NCBI GenBank assembly: GCA_023853785.1
Contig: JAJIRX010000929.1
Location: 19,022 to 83,021, forward strand
Direction of reading: 5' to 3'
Source of the DNA: Psilocybe azurescens
Taxonomy: Eukaryota > Basidiomycota > Agaricomycetes > Agaricales > Agrocybaceae
DNA length: 64,000 nucleotides
Positions 35,915-47,111 of this stretch are shown one piece after another. Below the pieces are notes generated by a model. It worked only from the letters and a program-made list of their open reading frames with translations, was not told the DNA's origin and made no database searches. A program made the position numbers and the translations under genes. Numbering within the stretch: the stretch's first letter is position 1; each line of letters opens with the position of its first letter.

Positions 35915-38084
35915 TTAACCCACATCACCCATATCGTCTTCCAGATGACGATATCCATGGTGAAACATGTTGAGCTGGAATAGAGTGTGATTGTACCACT
36001 CTCGGATGCGCTCTGAGAAGCCGAGGTTCGTTTTTTCGTGTTGGTGCTTTGGAGGCCCAATAGCCAGTGATCTTGACGCGGTTTACGGGTGTTCCGAACG
36101 ACGCGTTGTTTGCTGAGGACGAATGGTGAGTATTAGGGTACACAAAACGTGCAGCCGGGCGTAAGAGAAGACACAGTTTAGACACGCACCTTGCATCATC
36201 CTCAAATTTCTGTTCAGAAACACGATAGCCTTGGGCATCCTGTCCGTGTCGGCCAAAAACTCCTTCAACTTCTCCTTCATCTTCACACTAAGCTCATACT
36301 CCGTCATCGGCTGCGGCTTCTTCTCTCCGTCCTCCGTCTCCATCCCAGCCCCAGCATCCGTCTTTGGTTTCTCCGCGCCACCTCTCTTCGGTTCTCTCCC
36401 GTTCTTCAGCACTGTAGGCCGCATCATCACGAAACTAGCCACCAAATCCGGCAGCCCAAATCCCCACCCCGTCGCCACCTTCTGCACGCCCCTAAAGTCA
36501 CCCACCAGCATCGCCCTCCACAGCGCGGCCCACTCGCGCCGAAACTCCTGCGGCAGCTGCACGTACAGCCCGTGGTCGAGCAGCACGACCTGCGCGCGGC
36601 GCGGGGCCGAGGGCGACGGGCGCACGAGCACGTTCCCCGGGTGCGGATCGCAGTGCACCTGGCCGAAGTGGAACATCTGCGCGGAGAAGAGCTCGGTCAT
36701 TGTCTGCATTATGGATTTGACGCCGCCTTTGAGCGGTCGTGCGGGGTACTGGAATGACGATGGTGATGGTGAGGATGGGGCGGGAGGATGGGGATCGATG
36801 AGTTCCGGTGTCGCCAATACTTTGACATCAGGTTCGTCGTCCAGTTCAGAGGAGATTTTCTTGGGCAGAGGTTCGCCCATCAAACGGTAGACTCCTGCTT
36901 TGTCTGAGAGGCGAACACCGTCGATCCATTCAGCGACCATGACCTTCTTCGTGGAATATTCTTCATACACTTTCGGGATGTAGACTTTGTCGCGGAGAAG
37001 AGGCTCGTTGGCGATGTGTTCAGCGGTTTGCCGTGAATTCTTCGCTTCTTGTAAAAAGTCTAATTCCTGCCTCAAGTGTTCCGAGATGAAATCTAGACGA
37101 CCACATCAGTAAACGCACAATTCCCAGAAAGACTGAACACAACCACGTACCGACCACAAAGTAAACAGGCAGATCAAAGGCCCAGTGCTCGAACATCCAC
37201 ATGACCGCCCGGAACGCAGCGAGATCCCACTCCATCTGCGTGCCCACATCGGGTTTCTGGACTTTCACGGCAACCCACTTCCCCTCATCCACCATCTTCC
37301 CATCAGCGTCTACCGCAGGCCAGAGTTTCGCCTTGTGCACTTGCGCAATGCTCGCACTCGCAACAGCTTGTTCCTCGAATATCTCGAAAACGCCGTCAGG
37401 TCCGCTGGGGGTTTTCCGAGCTCGTTGACGAAGACGTCGTGGACGATCGAGTAGGGTATTTGAGGGGCGTCGTCGAATAGGCTCGTGAACTGTTTCTGGA
37501 TTGGCTCGGGAAGCGCGCCTGCGTTCGCGGCTATGGCCTGTCTTGAAGGGAGTCAGCAAAATATGGAGGGGCAATTTTAGAGAATTGACGAACCCGATCT
37601 TGATGTATAACCCCCATTGGTCGACAGCAGGTCGTAGACTCTCTGCCCCACGCGCTCGTGTAACTCCGGTATCGCTTCGCTCTTCCCAGGCGTGAAATTC
37701 TGCTTGTAATCCCAAGTAATCATAGCGCTCTGCAAGAGAGCGTGACACGTAAGAAGCCGTATAATAACTATCCAAAATATGCAGACATACCGTAGTGAAG
37801 GTCCTCAAAGTGCGAGTGATCGAAGATGCGTTGTAAAACCTGTCCACAGCATACACCGTTGTCGCCCCTGCTGCCAGAAAGCCAGTCCTCCTGGCATACT
37901 TCCAGATCCGCGAAGGTTTTGGAGGTACGATCGGGGTGGATTTGGGCGGTGGTAAGATTTGAGCTGGCTGAGATTTTGTGGAATGAGTGAAAGACAGCTG
38001 CCTTTTCGATAACACGAGATCCCGCTTCTGTTTCACGGTGTTCCAGGCAAGCACTCCTGTGCGATACAGAAGTCTGCTCGCCAT
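35915..38084 (-). CDS. Mitochondrial UbiB/ABC1 atypical kinase (ADCK1/MCP2-like); two frame slips
   Basis: UbiB-family ATPase/kinase-like protein, most like the ADCK1/ADCK5 and yeast Mcp2/Cqd2 branch that affects mitochondrial lipid and coenzyme Q distribution. An Arg-rich N-terminus (MASRLLYRTGVLAWNTVKQK) suggests mitochondrial import. A hydrophobic segment follows (GFLAAGATTVYAV). Family motifs in order: KIGQ at a splice junction, the Ala-rich loop VASASIAQVHKA, VAVKVQKP (ATP lysine), ELDFLQEAKN, VAEWIDGVRLSD, QVHCDPHPGNVLV and VLLDHGLYV (metal-binding Asp). It ends GYRHLEDDMGDVG. The frame slips at GGGGGTTTT 37407-37415 and at TTTTTT 36031-36036; single-base corrections rejoin it cleanly. 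Confidence 0.88.
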
Positions 38085-38542
38085 GGCTTAACTATACCAG
38101 AGTAGATGGGCGGTAAGTCGTGGGGGAATTGCCTGTTATAAGATTTTTTTGTTTGACATGGTGGATGTGCCGGCAAGAGTTGCGTTCGCTCTTCGGCTGT
38201 CTATGATCCCGAAAGGTCCGCTTCGGACGAGTCACATCGGCAACCATGTAAGCTCAGGCCTCAGGTCTCAACCACGTCCACTGAGTCGTGAAATTTGTTG
38301 GTTAAAATGACAGTAACAACCGATCAGCAACCCGTAGCCGATAAATATGGATTAACCTCAGAATTGTGACGTTTGAATCCAAAAGTTTACTATCTACAAA
38401 CACAGGTCCGACAAAAATTAACCAGTGTTAAGACCATGCAGGCAAGGTAATAAATATAAGTAACGCTTCAAAGCAATGATGTCGCTTTGGGAGAAATACA
38501 TGCTACGATTACATAGAGAATTGTTTAGTTGAGGACCCGGTG
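38085..38542. other. Intergenic, 458 bp
   Basis: UbiB gene promoter and the 3' flank of the next minus-strand gene. No gene seen. Confidence 0.4.
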
Positions 38543-39763
38543 TTAAAGTGACCGTGAGGCATTCATTTCTTTCATAGGGGATTGCGAAGGTCCAGTGAGA
38601 TTGTTTGCTGAAGGAGGCTGCCGCGAGCTAGACCCGGAAGCTGGCTCAGAAGTTGGAGAAACAGCCGTCCAGACAACATAGTAATCAGGTTGATACGTTG
38701 CAACAGGTTCTATTTCATCCCAGACCCGCTTAAAGGCGTCCTCATATGAATTCGGGATCGGAAATCTTTCCCCGTCTAATCTGTTCATATGCCATATATG
38801 ATAGCTTTCATACATACTAGTAAAGGTGAAATTAGAGCTTCGATCCACGGTAGCTAGATGCAACGCTTACTACTTCAAAAATCCTTCGCGGCCCCCATGC
38901 ATCTTCCATGCTTGGAATTCGGCGTCTTTTTCTCGATAGAGATTTGTTTTGGCATTCTCTATTACTAGTTGTGCAGATATTCGTCTTGTCTCATGCCTGA
39001 GCAGTGATGGGTAAGTTATTAGATTTAAAGCCATTATGCTTCAACTGTGGACCTACTTTACATCAATCAAGGGGATGGCCTGAAGATATTGCCCTTTGAG
39101 ACGGTAACAATAGCTCAAGTTTTTCTTGTTTATCTGCTCAATTAAATTAACTTCTCTTCTTTTGAGTTTCACTCTGATAGAATGTATTACTGACCATTTG
39201 CTCAGGATTGATGACTAGTGATTCTGCTTTCTGCGACTCTTCGTCGGGGATATCAGGGGACAAACTGGCTCCAGCTTTGCCTTTCGTCTTTCCTTTATTG
39301 GGCGAGGTATCGGCTGGGGATGGAGATGGCTCAGTAGCCTGAGTAGCATTGGGGGTGTTACTGGCCTGACTTACTGATGAACCCCCAGTCCAACAGCTTT
39401 CTCTGTTTGGGATCATTCACGTTGCTAGTCTTGCGTCTCTTTCTGGGGCTCCTTTCGGGCGTCTGGGTACCTTGTAACGAGCGCAATGGAGAGGATGTAG
39501 AGGTACTGCTTGGTTCGTGTCCATTGTTACTAGAGCCAGCAGTGGTTGTGGTTGAATCTCCTTGGGTTGACGATGCATAATCGCCAAAGCGTTTCTTGAA
39601 GGTTGTTAGTTCTGTATCAGTATGGGCTTGGGAGAATCGCTGGAGATACACTCACCCGCTTGGGAGTAGTTGGATAGGCAGCATTGTCCGTCCCATCAAT
39701 ATGAATGCTAGCTGAAGGCTGGGACGAGGGGCAATTCGTTCTGTAAGTGCTAAAATCAGTCAT
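38543..39763 (-). CDS. Hypothetical nuclear-looking protein, multi-exon
   Basis: Starts MTDFSTYRTNCPSSQPSASIH. After an intron comes KRFGDYASSTQGDSTTTT, then a basic cluster SPRKRRKTSNVNDPKQRKLL that looks like a nuclear localisation signal. A Pro/Ser-rich linker follows (PSPSPADTSPNKGKTKGKAG). Short C-terminal exons include NLYREKDAEFQAWKMHGG and ERFPIPNSYEDAFKRVWDEI. It ends MNASRSL. There is a slip at CCCCC 39382-39386 between the basic cluster and the linker; one base fewer joins them. I do not recognise the family. At least four introns are needed. Confidence is moderate that a gene is here and low for exact exons. Confidence 0.55.
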
Positions 39764-42145
39764 GTTGAGGTATAGATATGTGGAATGCAAGATCGAACGA
39801 TCGGATATAGTTCTATTATTAAAGGACTGGAGAAACATAGCAGAAGAAGTCATTCTTTGCCGTTTATCTTCTTTGCCCGAGATATCGATGTGTGGCGTAG
39901 CGGTAGATGAATAAAGAACGTTAAAAGAAGTGGAATTCGTTTAAATACCTGTTTGGGTATGTTGTAATCCTTGGGCAGCTAATGACAGGACACAGCCATA
40001 CTATGACTTGAGAGCAATGGGTGGGAGAATTTCGGAAATTGGCAGATGAGGCAACGAGATAAACATGAGTTTGTGAAACATTGACATCCGTGAAAGCAGA
40101 CTGAGAAGAAGGTCTGTTAATTAGACACTTGTTAGAGAAGTTGCAGAGAGATTAGCGAGCAATTTTGAAAGAGTTTCCCAATCTAAATAACTAAAGAGAG
40201 AGTTGAAGGCAAGTTCAAGATCGGCTGGTTGCCAGTCTTTTCAGTTATCAAGAAAGGCAACTTTCTCGCACAGTAGTCACGAGGTACAAACATCGGCTTT
40301 TCGCCCGAACTCGATGAATCCGTCACGACTCACAACCGCCGACAACATCCTTGCAACTTTCACCCTTGCCTTCACCTCCATATCACTTGCATTTACTACC
40401 TATTAGTGCACAAAAGCGATACCAAGTGATTATAGCTTCGTTCTGACCCAAATAGTGGCTCTTCAAGGCCACGGCGCTCGTCATCTACGACTCCTGAGCC
40501 GTATGTTTTTCTATGGTTCGCAATTCGTTGCCCCACTAGGTTTACCGCCATGACAGTACCTCACATCTCTGCGACGTCAGCCCACGTTTTCTCTTAGTGA
40601 ATCCCGCTGTTCATGTTCCACGGGGCACAGCTCCTACTATCCCAATAAGACAAGTCGTTGCTTGCATAGCCTACACCAACAGAAATGGCAGAACGGCTTC
40701 GGGCCAAACCAAACATCCTCGCTTAGCGATATCTCTGCGGCATCCGCATCTCAATGTAGATCCTAATCACCCTGGCTTGCTTTACCTGTTATTGTCGTGG
40801 GTCAACGAGCTGGCTCATTTAGCTCATTCTGCTTGCAAGCGTTGGTCAGGTGCCTTTGGCCTCGACATCATGGTGGTCTCAATGGGCCGCTAGATGACAC
40901 CAATACTTTCGAGAAAAATGGCTTCATCGTCACTCGTTCTGCAACAACTCGCATAGCAGGATTACTGCGCTCTGGGAGAGCCCTGCGGTGGGACACTGAT
41001 TCCTTCATTTTCTCTACTTACACCTTTTCCTTCTTATCTCTTTCTGAGGATTTCGGAGTGCAGCCGCAACCCAGCAGGCTAATATTTGGCATCCCTTTGT
41101 ATCCCAACATCTGTCCAATTACCAGCCAAAGACTGGTTTGGATCGTCTCCCGGGTTATGTTTGATCACAAGACACCGACAGTGCATTTTAGCAGTTGTAT
41201 GATTCAAGAGGTGTGTCGCGGCGTTATGTCTGTCAGGCTTCACAGAAGTCATTTCTGGTCCCGTACTTATACTGGGGCTAACCTTTGCCGATCTCCAAGC
41301 TGGTGTGAGTGTGTGTGCAATAATTGTTCCCCCATAAGAAGTAACGAGAGACATGGCCTTTCTAAGAGCATTGACAAAGAGCTCTATTCAAGGACTTCGT
41401 GTCTCTCCTGGACGAGGTTTTGGTTCTCACCAACCGAGATTAACGCACAATGTGCTCAGCCAATACATCTGCGTGCATTTCCGATCAGCATGACATCTGC
41501 ACCTGAAACTTCTCTTTGCTCATTTCACCATATCCGACTGTTCCCTGACTGCGATGCACTGCGTTTGGTTTTCATCTCAAACCCACCGCTTCTTAAAATA
41601 TGTACACAGATTAAATAACTTTCCGACCGGCGGAGGCTGGCGTTGCTTGAGTGACTGTCATCGAGGAATAAGGTGAACCCTGTGTGCCAAACTATTACTC
41701 AGTGCGCCAGTTATCTATAAGCGTTAGATAGATATCAAGCTGATGACGATAAGAACCACGACACCAAGCGCCTATTTTTGGTCACTTTAGAGTTTTTCCT
41801 TGCATTTCGGAAGCAAGCTTGCGACGTTTGTGTTTCTGTTTCCTATGTGCACGGCTCCTAATGGCTCGTTATTGCAATAGTAGTGAAAATAGATCTGCGG
41901 GTTATCTCAGTAGCTCAATGAATGTGAATCATCAACCTGGCGAATAGATTCTTAACAAAGTCCTAATTTTGCTGAAGATTTAAAAGGAGAAAATTCTGTG
42001 CAGGAAGAATCAGGTTGTTTTTCACTTTCGTGTCCTACAAGCTTCTCTCTATCAGATTTTGCAAGTCCAGTGTCCAGGTGTGTCAGAACTCGCTATGGAC
42101 ATGATGCTACTGGCTTGGTGCTTAATGACGCTCACCTCCAGCAAT
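39764..42145. other. Intergenic with a relic of the secreted-protein gene
   Basis: About 2.4 kb without an intact gene. The only recognisable piece is the degenerate copy at 41215-41320 (listed separately). Frames at 40203-41618 lack domains. Confidence 0.4.
41215..41320 (+). pseudogene. Relic of the small secreted protein exon 1
   Basis: Reads GFTEVISGPVLILGLTFADL, close to GFTEVIPGPGLPSLESLGLTSADL in the intact gene about 1 kb downstream. No signal peptide or cysteine-bearing exons could be joined to it. Most likely a decayed tandem duplicate. Confidence 0.45.
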
Positions 42146-42884
42146 ATGCTTTCGATCAAGATCAAGACCAACGTTCTCGTCCTCTGTCTCTCCCTCATGA
42201 GTTGGAATGCGGTTGCATCTCCAACTCAAGGGTTTACAGAAGTCATTCCCGGTCCCGGACTCCCGTCACTAGAGTCTCTCGGATTGACCTCTGCCGATCT
42301 TTACCGCGGGTATTCAGACAGTGCGTACACATCCATTTCTTCCGGTGTTATGAGATAAATATTAAGTCTATAATATATCGATAGGATCAGTAGCTAGAGA
42401 CAGTATTAATACATCTTTGGCCAAACGTGTCCCTACCACATGCCAAAATATTGCAGGGCACACTGTATCGGCTGCCAACGCCAAAGCATGTGTCACCTAC
42501 CTGCGCAATCTCGGGACTACGCCCTGTGGACTAACCTCAGACAACATCATCTTCTGTCAGTCTGGAGATGCAGCAATCTGGGGATCCAATTTGAAAGGCC
42601 AGGGGCAGTTAGTCTCTTCATACTGGTGAGCGATTGCGGGCTCTGTGTTCTGCTCAGATAGACTCTAAAGGGTATCTCGTTGTAGCTCTGATGTGGCAAT
42701 TGGAGCTCAAAACATCCTCAATCAATGTACCCAGTCGAATGGGCAGGTCGAAGGTCAGTTACTGTCTTCATCCAGTCTTTCCGGAATATATCTCATTTCA
42801 TTGTTATGATGTTGCAAAGGTTATGCCGCCGCCAATGGGAATGGTGACATTGTCGTTAGTATCGAGCCACTCAGCGGTGCCTAA
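42146..42884 (+). CDS. Small secreted cysteine-rich protein with Kex2-type site
   Basis: Four exons (42146-42320, 42385-42625, 42686-42753, 42820-42884) with phase-consistent GT-AG introns encode 182 residues. N-terminus MLSIKIKTNVLVLCLSLMSW is a signal peptide, cleaved probably after NAVAS. A propeptide ends in Lys-Arg (SLAKR before VPTTCQN), a Kex2-type site. The mature part, about 110 residues, has six cysteines (TCQN, ACVTY, PCGL, FCQS, YCSD, QCTQ), enough for three disulfides, and ends DIVVSIEPLSGA. It has the build of a fungal small secreted protein or effector. I do not recognise a named family. An upstream Met would give a longer, less natural signal sequence. Confidence 0.75.
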
Positions 42885-43542
42885 AAACTGAGTAGCCAGA
42901 TGTTCCATATAAATTTGAGCATTGTTAGCGATGAAGAAATTTTCGTTGTCACCATTACTCACTCTGCAAATGGATTGTATTCGATGCTTGTTGAAGACTT
43001 AAGTCATGGGATGGGCACGTAGAGTTGTGATAACGATTTGAAAGGCGATTGTCGGAGAACACAAATATTGTATTGAACGCTCCAGGGAGGACTACTATTC
43101 TTTTCTGCCTATTTTTTGACTTACAGGTTCCACGAGAGTCTGCAGAACAAGTCTGGAAATGGTATCGATGATAAATTATTCATGTTTAAAATAATTAATA
43201 AAGCATGCTTTAATGAACACATCAATTTACACTGGGGGACTAGGTGTGATGCTAATTCCAGCGTTGACTGGGAACTGGCTGAATTGATGGGCAAAAAGTC
43301 ACTTTTACAAGTTGACTTGCTCATAAAGGATTGCCGTTGGCGATCGGGCCTTGCTGTAGGCCGAGTCACAGACTGTGCTATACATAAGCAAACACTACTA
43401 AGCCCACCTTAGAAGATCGACAAACATATACACAATTTGATAAAATCTTTTTTTTTTTTGTAAATATGAGACCCAGATCATTACAGTCGCAAACTAGTAA
43501 ACCAACGCGGCCCCTCATTGTATACATATTTAATGAAAATTA
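42885..43542. other. Intergenic, 658 bp
   Basis: 3' flank of the secreted protein, with a T-rich run at 43447-43460. The frame at 43116-43412 has no recognisable feature. Confidence 0.35.
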
Positions 43543-44113
43543 CTACTGTCTGCTCTTCTTTGCAGGACTGGCAACGGTTGCATTGTCGGCATGATCCTCT
43601 TCATCTTGAACACCTGTGTTGCCGAATTAGATATTTGCACCACAGACAAGACAAGATACATATGATCACTTATGACGCTTTGTTCTGGTTCCTGCAGAGG
43701 AGCTCCTTCTGAACCACTCCCTGTGGTCACAGGTTCTTCCCCAGAACTGGAGGAGGGACCAGCTGAGGTCAACATGATGCTCCCAACAGAATCAGTAGAG
43801 CCGGAAATAGGGACAGTGGTGCCGGCGAGGATGCCGCCATTTTCAAGGGTAAAATCGGGCTGTTTGACACCATTTGGGAAGGGAACAAATGATCGTGCTG
43901 CATTGGTTTGTTGGCTGCGAGATGGGGTCTGAGGAGTGCGAGGTGGTTTCTTAGGAGAAGCCAAATTCTTGAACAGACTACAAAGGACAGGGGGAGGGGG
44001 TCTCAAAATACTGACACTTTCCACTTTTGTGGAGAAAGTACCACTTGCTTCAATGTGTTGAGAGTTGACTGCCATATGATAGTGCTTTAAGCTAAATGTC
44101 ACCTCCACCATGG
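43543..44113 (-). CDS. Hypothetical Ser/Pro-rich protein
   Basis: A frame starting MVEVTFSLKHYHMAVNSQHI runs through a Pro/Thr/Ser-rich stretch (PKKPPRTPQTPSRSQQTN) and an acidic Ser-rich stretch (GPSSSSGEEPVTTGSGSE). A candidate intron then leads to EEDHADNATVASPAKKSRQ and stop. The basic end could be a nuclear signal. Low complexity and position beside tandem repeats and transposons make it possible that this is part of a mobile element. Function unknown. Confidence 0.35.
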
Positions 44114-44121
44114 TGCCACTG

Positions 44122-44525
44122 AATAGAAACAGGTTATTAAACATACAATAAAAGACATTAATTTGCTCTTTGTACCTTCATTTCCACCCTTCCTCAGTAT
44201 TTCCAGACATGCCTCTGGGGCCAAGGGTTGAGATGAGATGACAGAAAACGAGCGACAGATGGGCGAGTAACGTCCAATTATTTGGCACATGAAAGAGGTC
44301 GCAGAATAGTAGAGGTTGCAACAGCACTAAATAGAGACAGGTTATTAGACATACGATAAAAGACAATAATTAGCTCTTTGTACCTGCATTTCCACCTTCC
44401 TCAGTATTTCCAGACATGCCTCCGGGGCCAAGGGTTAAGATGAGATGACAGAAGATGACGACAGACGGGATGGTGAAGTAGAGCACTAGATGTAGCAATC
44501 CTGAGTAACATCCAATTATTTGGCA
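44122..44525. repeat. Two-copy tandem duplication, about 208 bp unit
   Basis: Copy 1 (44122-44329) and copy 2 (44330-44525) share AATAGA-ACAGGTTATTA-ACATAC, GCTCTTTGTACCT, CCTCAGTATTTCCAGACATGC and ATCCAATTATTTGGCA-type ends. Copy 2 has an internal insertion. It runs straight into the 73-bp array. Confidence 0.75.
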
Positions 44526-44789
44526 AACAAAGAAGAACAAATAATATACCAACATTTCATTGAGTTCTCCCAGAATCTGAACATCCGAGTGTTTGGCAAA
44601 TGGAAGAGGAACAAACAATGTACCAACATCTTTTTCGAGTTTCCCAGAATCTGAATGTCCAAGTGTTTGGCAAACAGAAGAGGAACAAACAATGTACCAA
44701 CATTTTGTTGAGTTTCCCAGAATCTGAACATCCAAGTGTTTGGCAAATGGAAGAGAAACAAACAATGTACCAACATAAGTTACATAACA
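44524..44789. repeat. 73-bp tandem repeat array, about 3.6 copies
   Basis: Units start at 44524, 44597, 44671 and 44744. Each reads GCAAA, GAAGAGGAACAAACAATGTACCAACAT, GAGTTTCCCAGAATCTGAA and CATCCAAGTGTTTG, with few differences. Open frames crossing it on the minus strand are repeat products, not genes. Confidence 0.9.
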
Positions 44790-45458
44790 TAGGTATTTTA
44801 GACAGTGGGGAGCCTTTCTGTTTCACAGCAAGGCCACTTTTACCCTCAACCAAACATGCTCACTTTTGATTCACTTTTTCCTACAACTTGAGCTGAGTGT
44901 CAAGGTTGTCATCTCCCGGCGCACTCAAAGACTTACACTCCCCTTCAATGGCTCCTGGCTCCGTTGAATATGTATCAATTTTAGAAGAAGGCCTGGACAA
45001 CTTAAGAAAAGCTCCTGGTACTACAATATCTGCCCTGTCAATGCTATCTCAGAACTGGAGAACTGCTTGCTTCAAGATTACCTATGAGCACTGGAAAAGT
45101 GTGACTGAATTATTTGTTTTTGAGGTAATCTGACCTGCTTGGCTATAAAACATGGAAAGGTAGTACCAAGAATCCAATTTCATGCTACATAGCACAGAAT
45201 GCAAGAAGAAAGAGCAAAGTTATCAACAACTTCATCAGACACAGTGTGTTCCAAAATAAAAGTTGAAATTGATCCAATCACCCGTATTTATGAACAACAA
45301 AGCGATGCTGCCTCACCGGCATGTCAAATTTTGATCATTTCCTTGCTTGCAAGGGTTGTAGAGAGGGTCAGAATTCTTTGTCTAACAAGCATTGCAACAT
45401 TTTTACATTTTTAAATACATGTGACTGAAAGATAAGATACAAGCAAGGAAATCCCCAT

Positions 45459-45466
45459 ACCTTGAT
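45459..45466. repeat. hAT target-site duplication, left copy
   Basis: ACCTTGAT, identical to 47104-47111 on the other side of the element. Confidence 0.8.
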
Positions 45467-47103
45467 TAGGGACTAACACGGATTAGGCAATACCAGTTAT
45501 TACCCATGCACCGTTGTATCCGGGTACTATATGGATATACCCGTGGTTATATATAGCAAAAACCGCGGATACTGCAGGTAACCCACCATATTTGGGTTCA
45601 ATTTAAAGCTCCAACATCAATTAATAAAAAATTATGGTTTTGTCCTTGTCAGACACTGTATTGTTTTGGCTGATTGCTCACATAACAAGGATGGGTGAAC
45701 CAGTTAAAAAATGAGACTTTAAATGATAAAAAAATGCAATAATTTGGGTAAACCATCTGCAGACATTGCTTAGTGCTCCCACCAGACAATAGCACCTGCA
45801 GACATAGTAGACACACTGTGGATGAGTACTGTGGAGCTATTGGACATGGTGGACATAAGATATGCTGTAGTGGGGTGAATGGGAAATATTAAAGAAACAA
45901 TCAGGGAGAGTTTTGTTTTTGTTTGTGGAAGTCTCTATCCAGTGTCAGGCAACAACTCAGGGAAGACAGAGACAATGGAGGATGAGATGATCAGCATAAT
46001 TGACAAAGCAGAGACTACAGTATAAGGATGTAAAACTCATGATTATATAAGGTGTGACACCTATACAATCAGTCTATATATGGTACATATGGGTGACCAT
46101 GGTCTGGCCACAATACATGAGTGCAATGGGATTGGCATAATTGTGAATTATACAGACCATACAAGGCAATAAAATTTCTGTTTCAACATCAAGAAACTGA
46201 TTTTAAATTCATAGCAAACAACATATACTGTTGAGGCAGCTAATGTTTGTGCTCTAAAGCAAAGGAAAAACAAAATAATTATCATATATTCTTGTGCATC
46301 TCATAAATAATTAATGCACTATCAATATGGGTCATTCTAGAAATCAAGGTACCCAAAGATTGAAGACATTAAATCAATATCCTGAGTACCACATTCAAAC
46401 TTATTTTAAGGATGATCCAATGTTATCAAATGTAATTCAAAAAGCTGGTGGTTATATGAAGTATTGGTTTAATGCAAGCAAGAATCATCTGCTTCTTGCT
46501 AAATGGAATAATAGTTTTGCTCTGCACCAGGTTTTTATTTAAAATTCCATTAGAGATGTTAAATTGACTGTTCAATAACAGCAACATTTTTAAATCACAC
46601 TGAAAGAGCATTGTCAACTGGCTGCTGTCAAGTGAATCACATGTAACATAAAATAAGCTCGCAAACATTCAAAGCTCACATGACATTAAGTTTATGGGCT
46701 AAGATCTCCATTTTCCAAAGTTCTCAGAAGTGACTGAACTGATAAAGCTGAGAATGAGGTCAGAAGGCAAAATTGATAATAACTGTCGGCAAAAATGCAG
46801 ATTCAACCTTGTCACCTTTACTGTGCAATTTTTAGGATTTTTGGTATATATTTTATTATACTCAAATTCTACTGCTCTCTTGCTTTCCAATACATCCAAA
46901 CATGAGCTGAACAGACAATAATTGACTGCAGAAGATGAGTTTAATCTATTAACTACTTTACTGTTGCTGAGCTGCCGTTGCCATCCCCATAAGGCATGGG
47001 TCCTAAACAGATTTGGTGTATCTGAACCATATCCAAACTGTATTTGGCAAATACCCACAGTTCAGATACAGATACTACCCAGATATATCCAAGTTAGTCC
47101 CTA
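45467..47103. mobile_element. hAT-like non-autonomous DNA transposon
   Basis: 1637-bp element. The left end is TAGGGACTAACACGGAT; the right end is its inverted partner, whose reverse complement reads TAGGGACTAACTTGGAT. It is flanked by an exact 8-bp direct repeat ACCTTGAT (45459-45466 and 47104-47111). Eight-base duplications and YAGGG-type ends are hallmarks of the hAT superfamily. Inner inverted pieces ACCCATGC (left) and GCATGGGT (right) support a structured end. I see no transposase, so it would depend on an autonomous relative. The perfect target duplication suggests a fairly recent insertion. Confidence 0.8.
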
Positions 47104-47111
47104 ACCTTGAT
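47104..47111. repeat. hAT target-site duplication, right copy
   Basis: ACCTTGAT, identical to 45459-45466. Confidence 0.8.
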
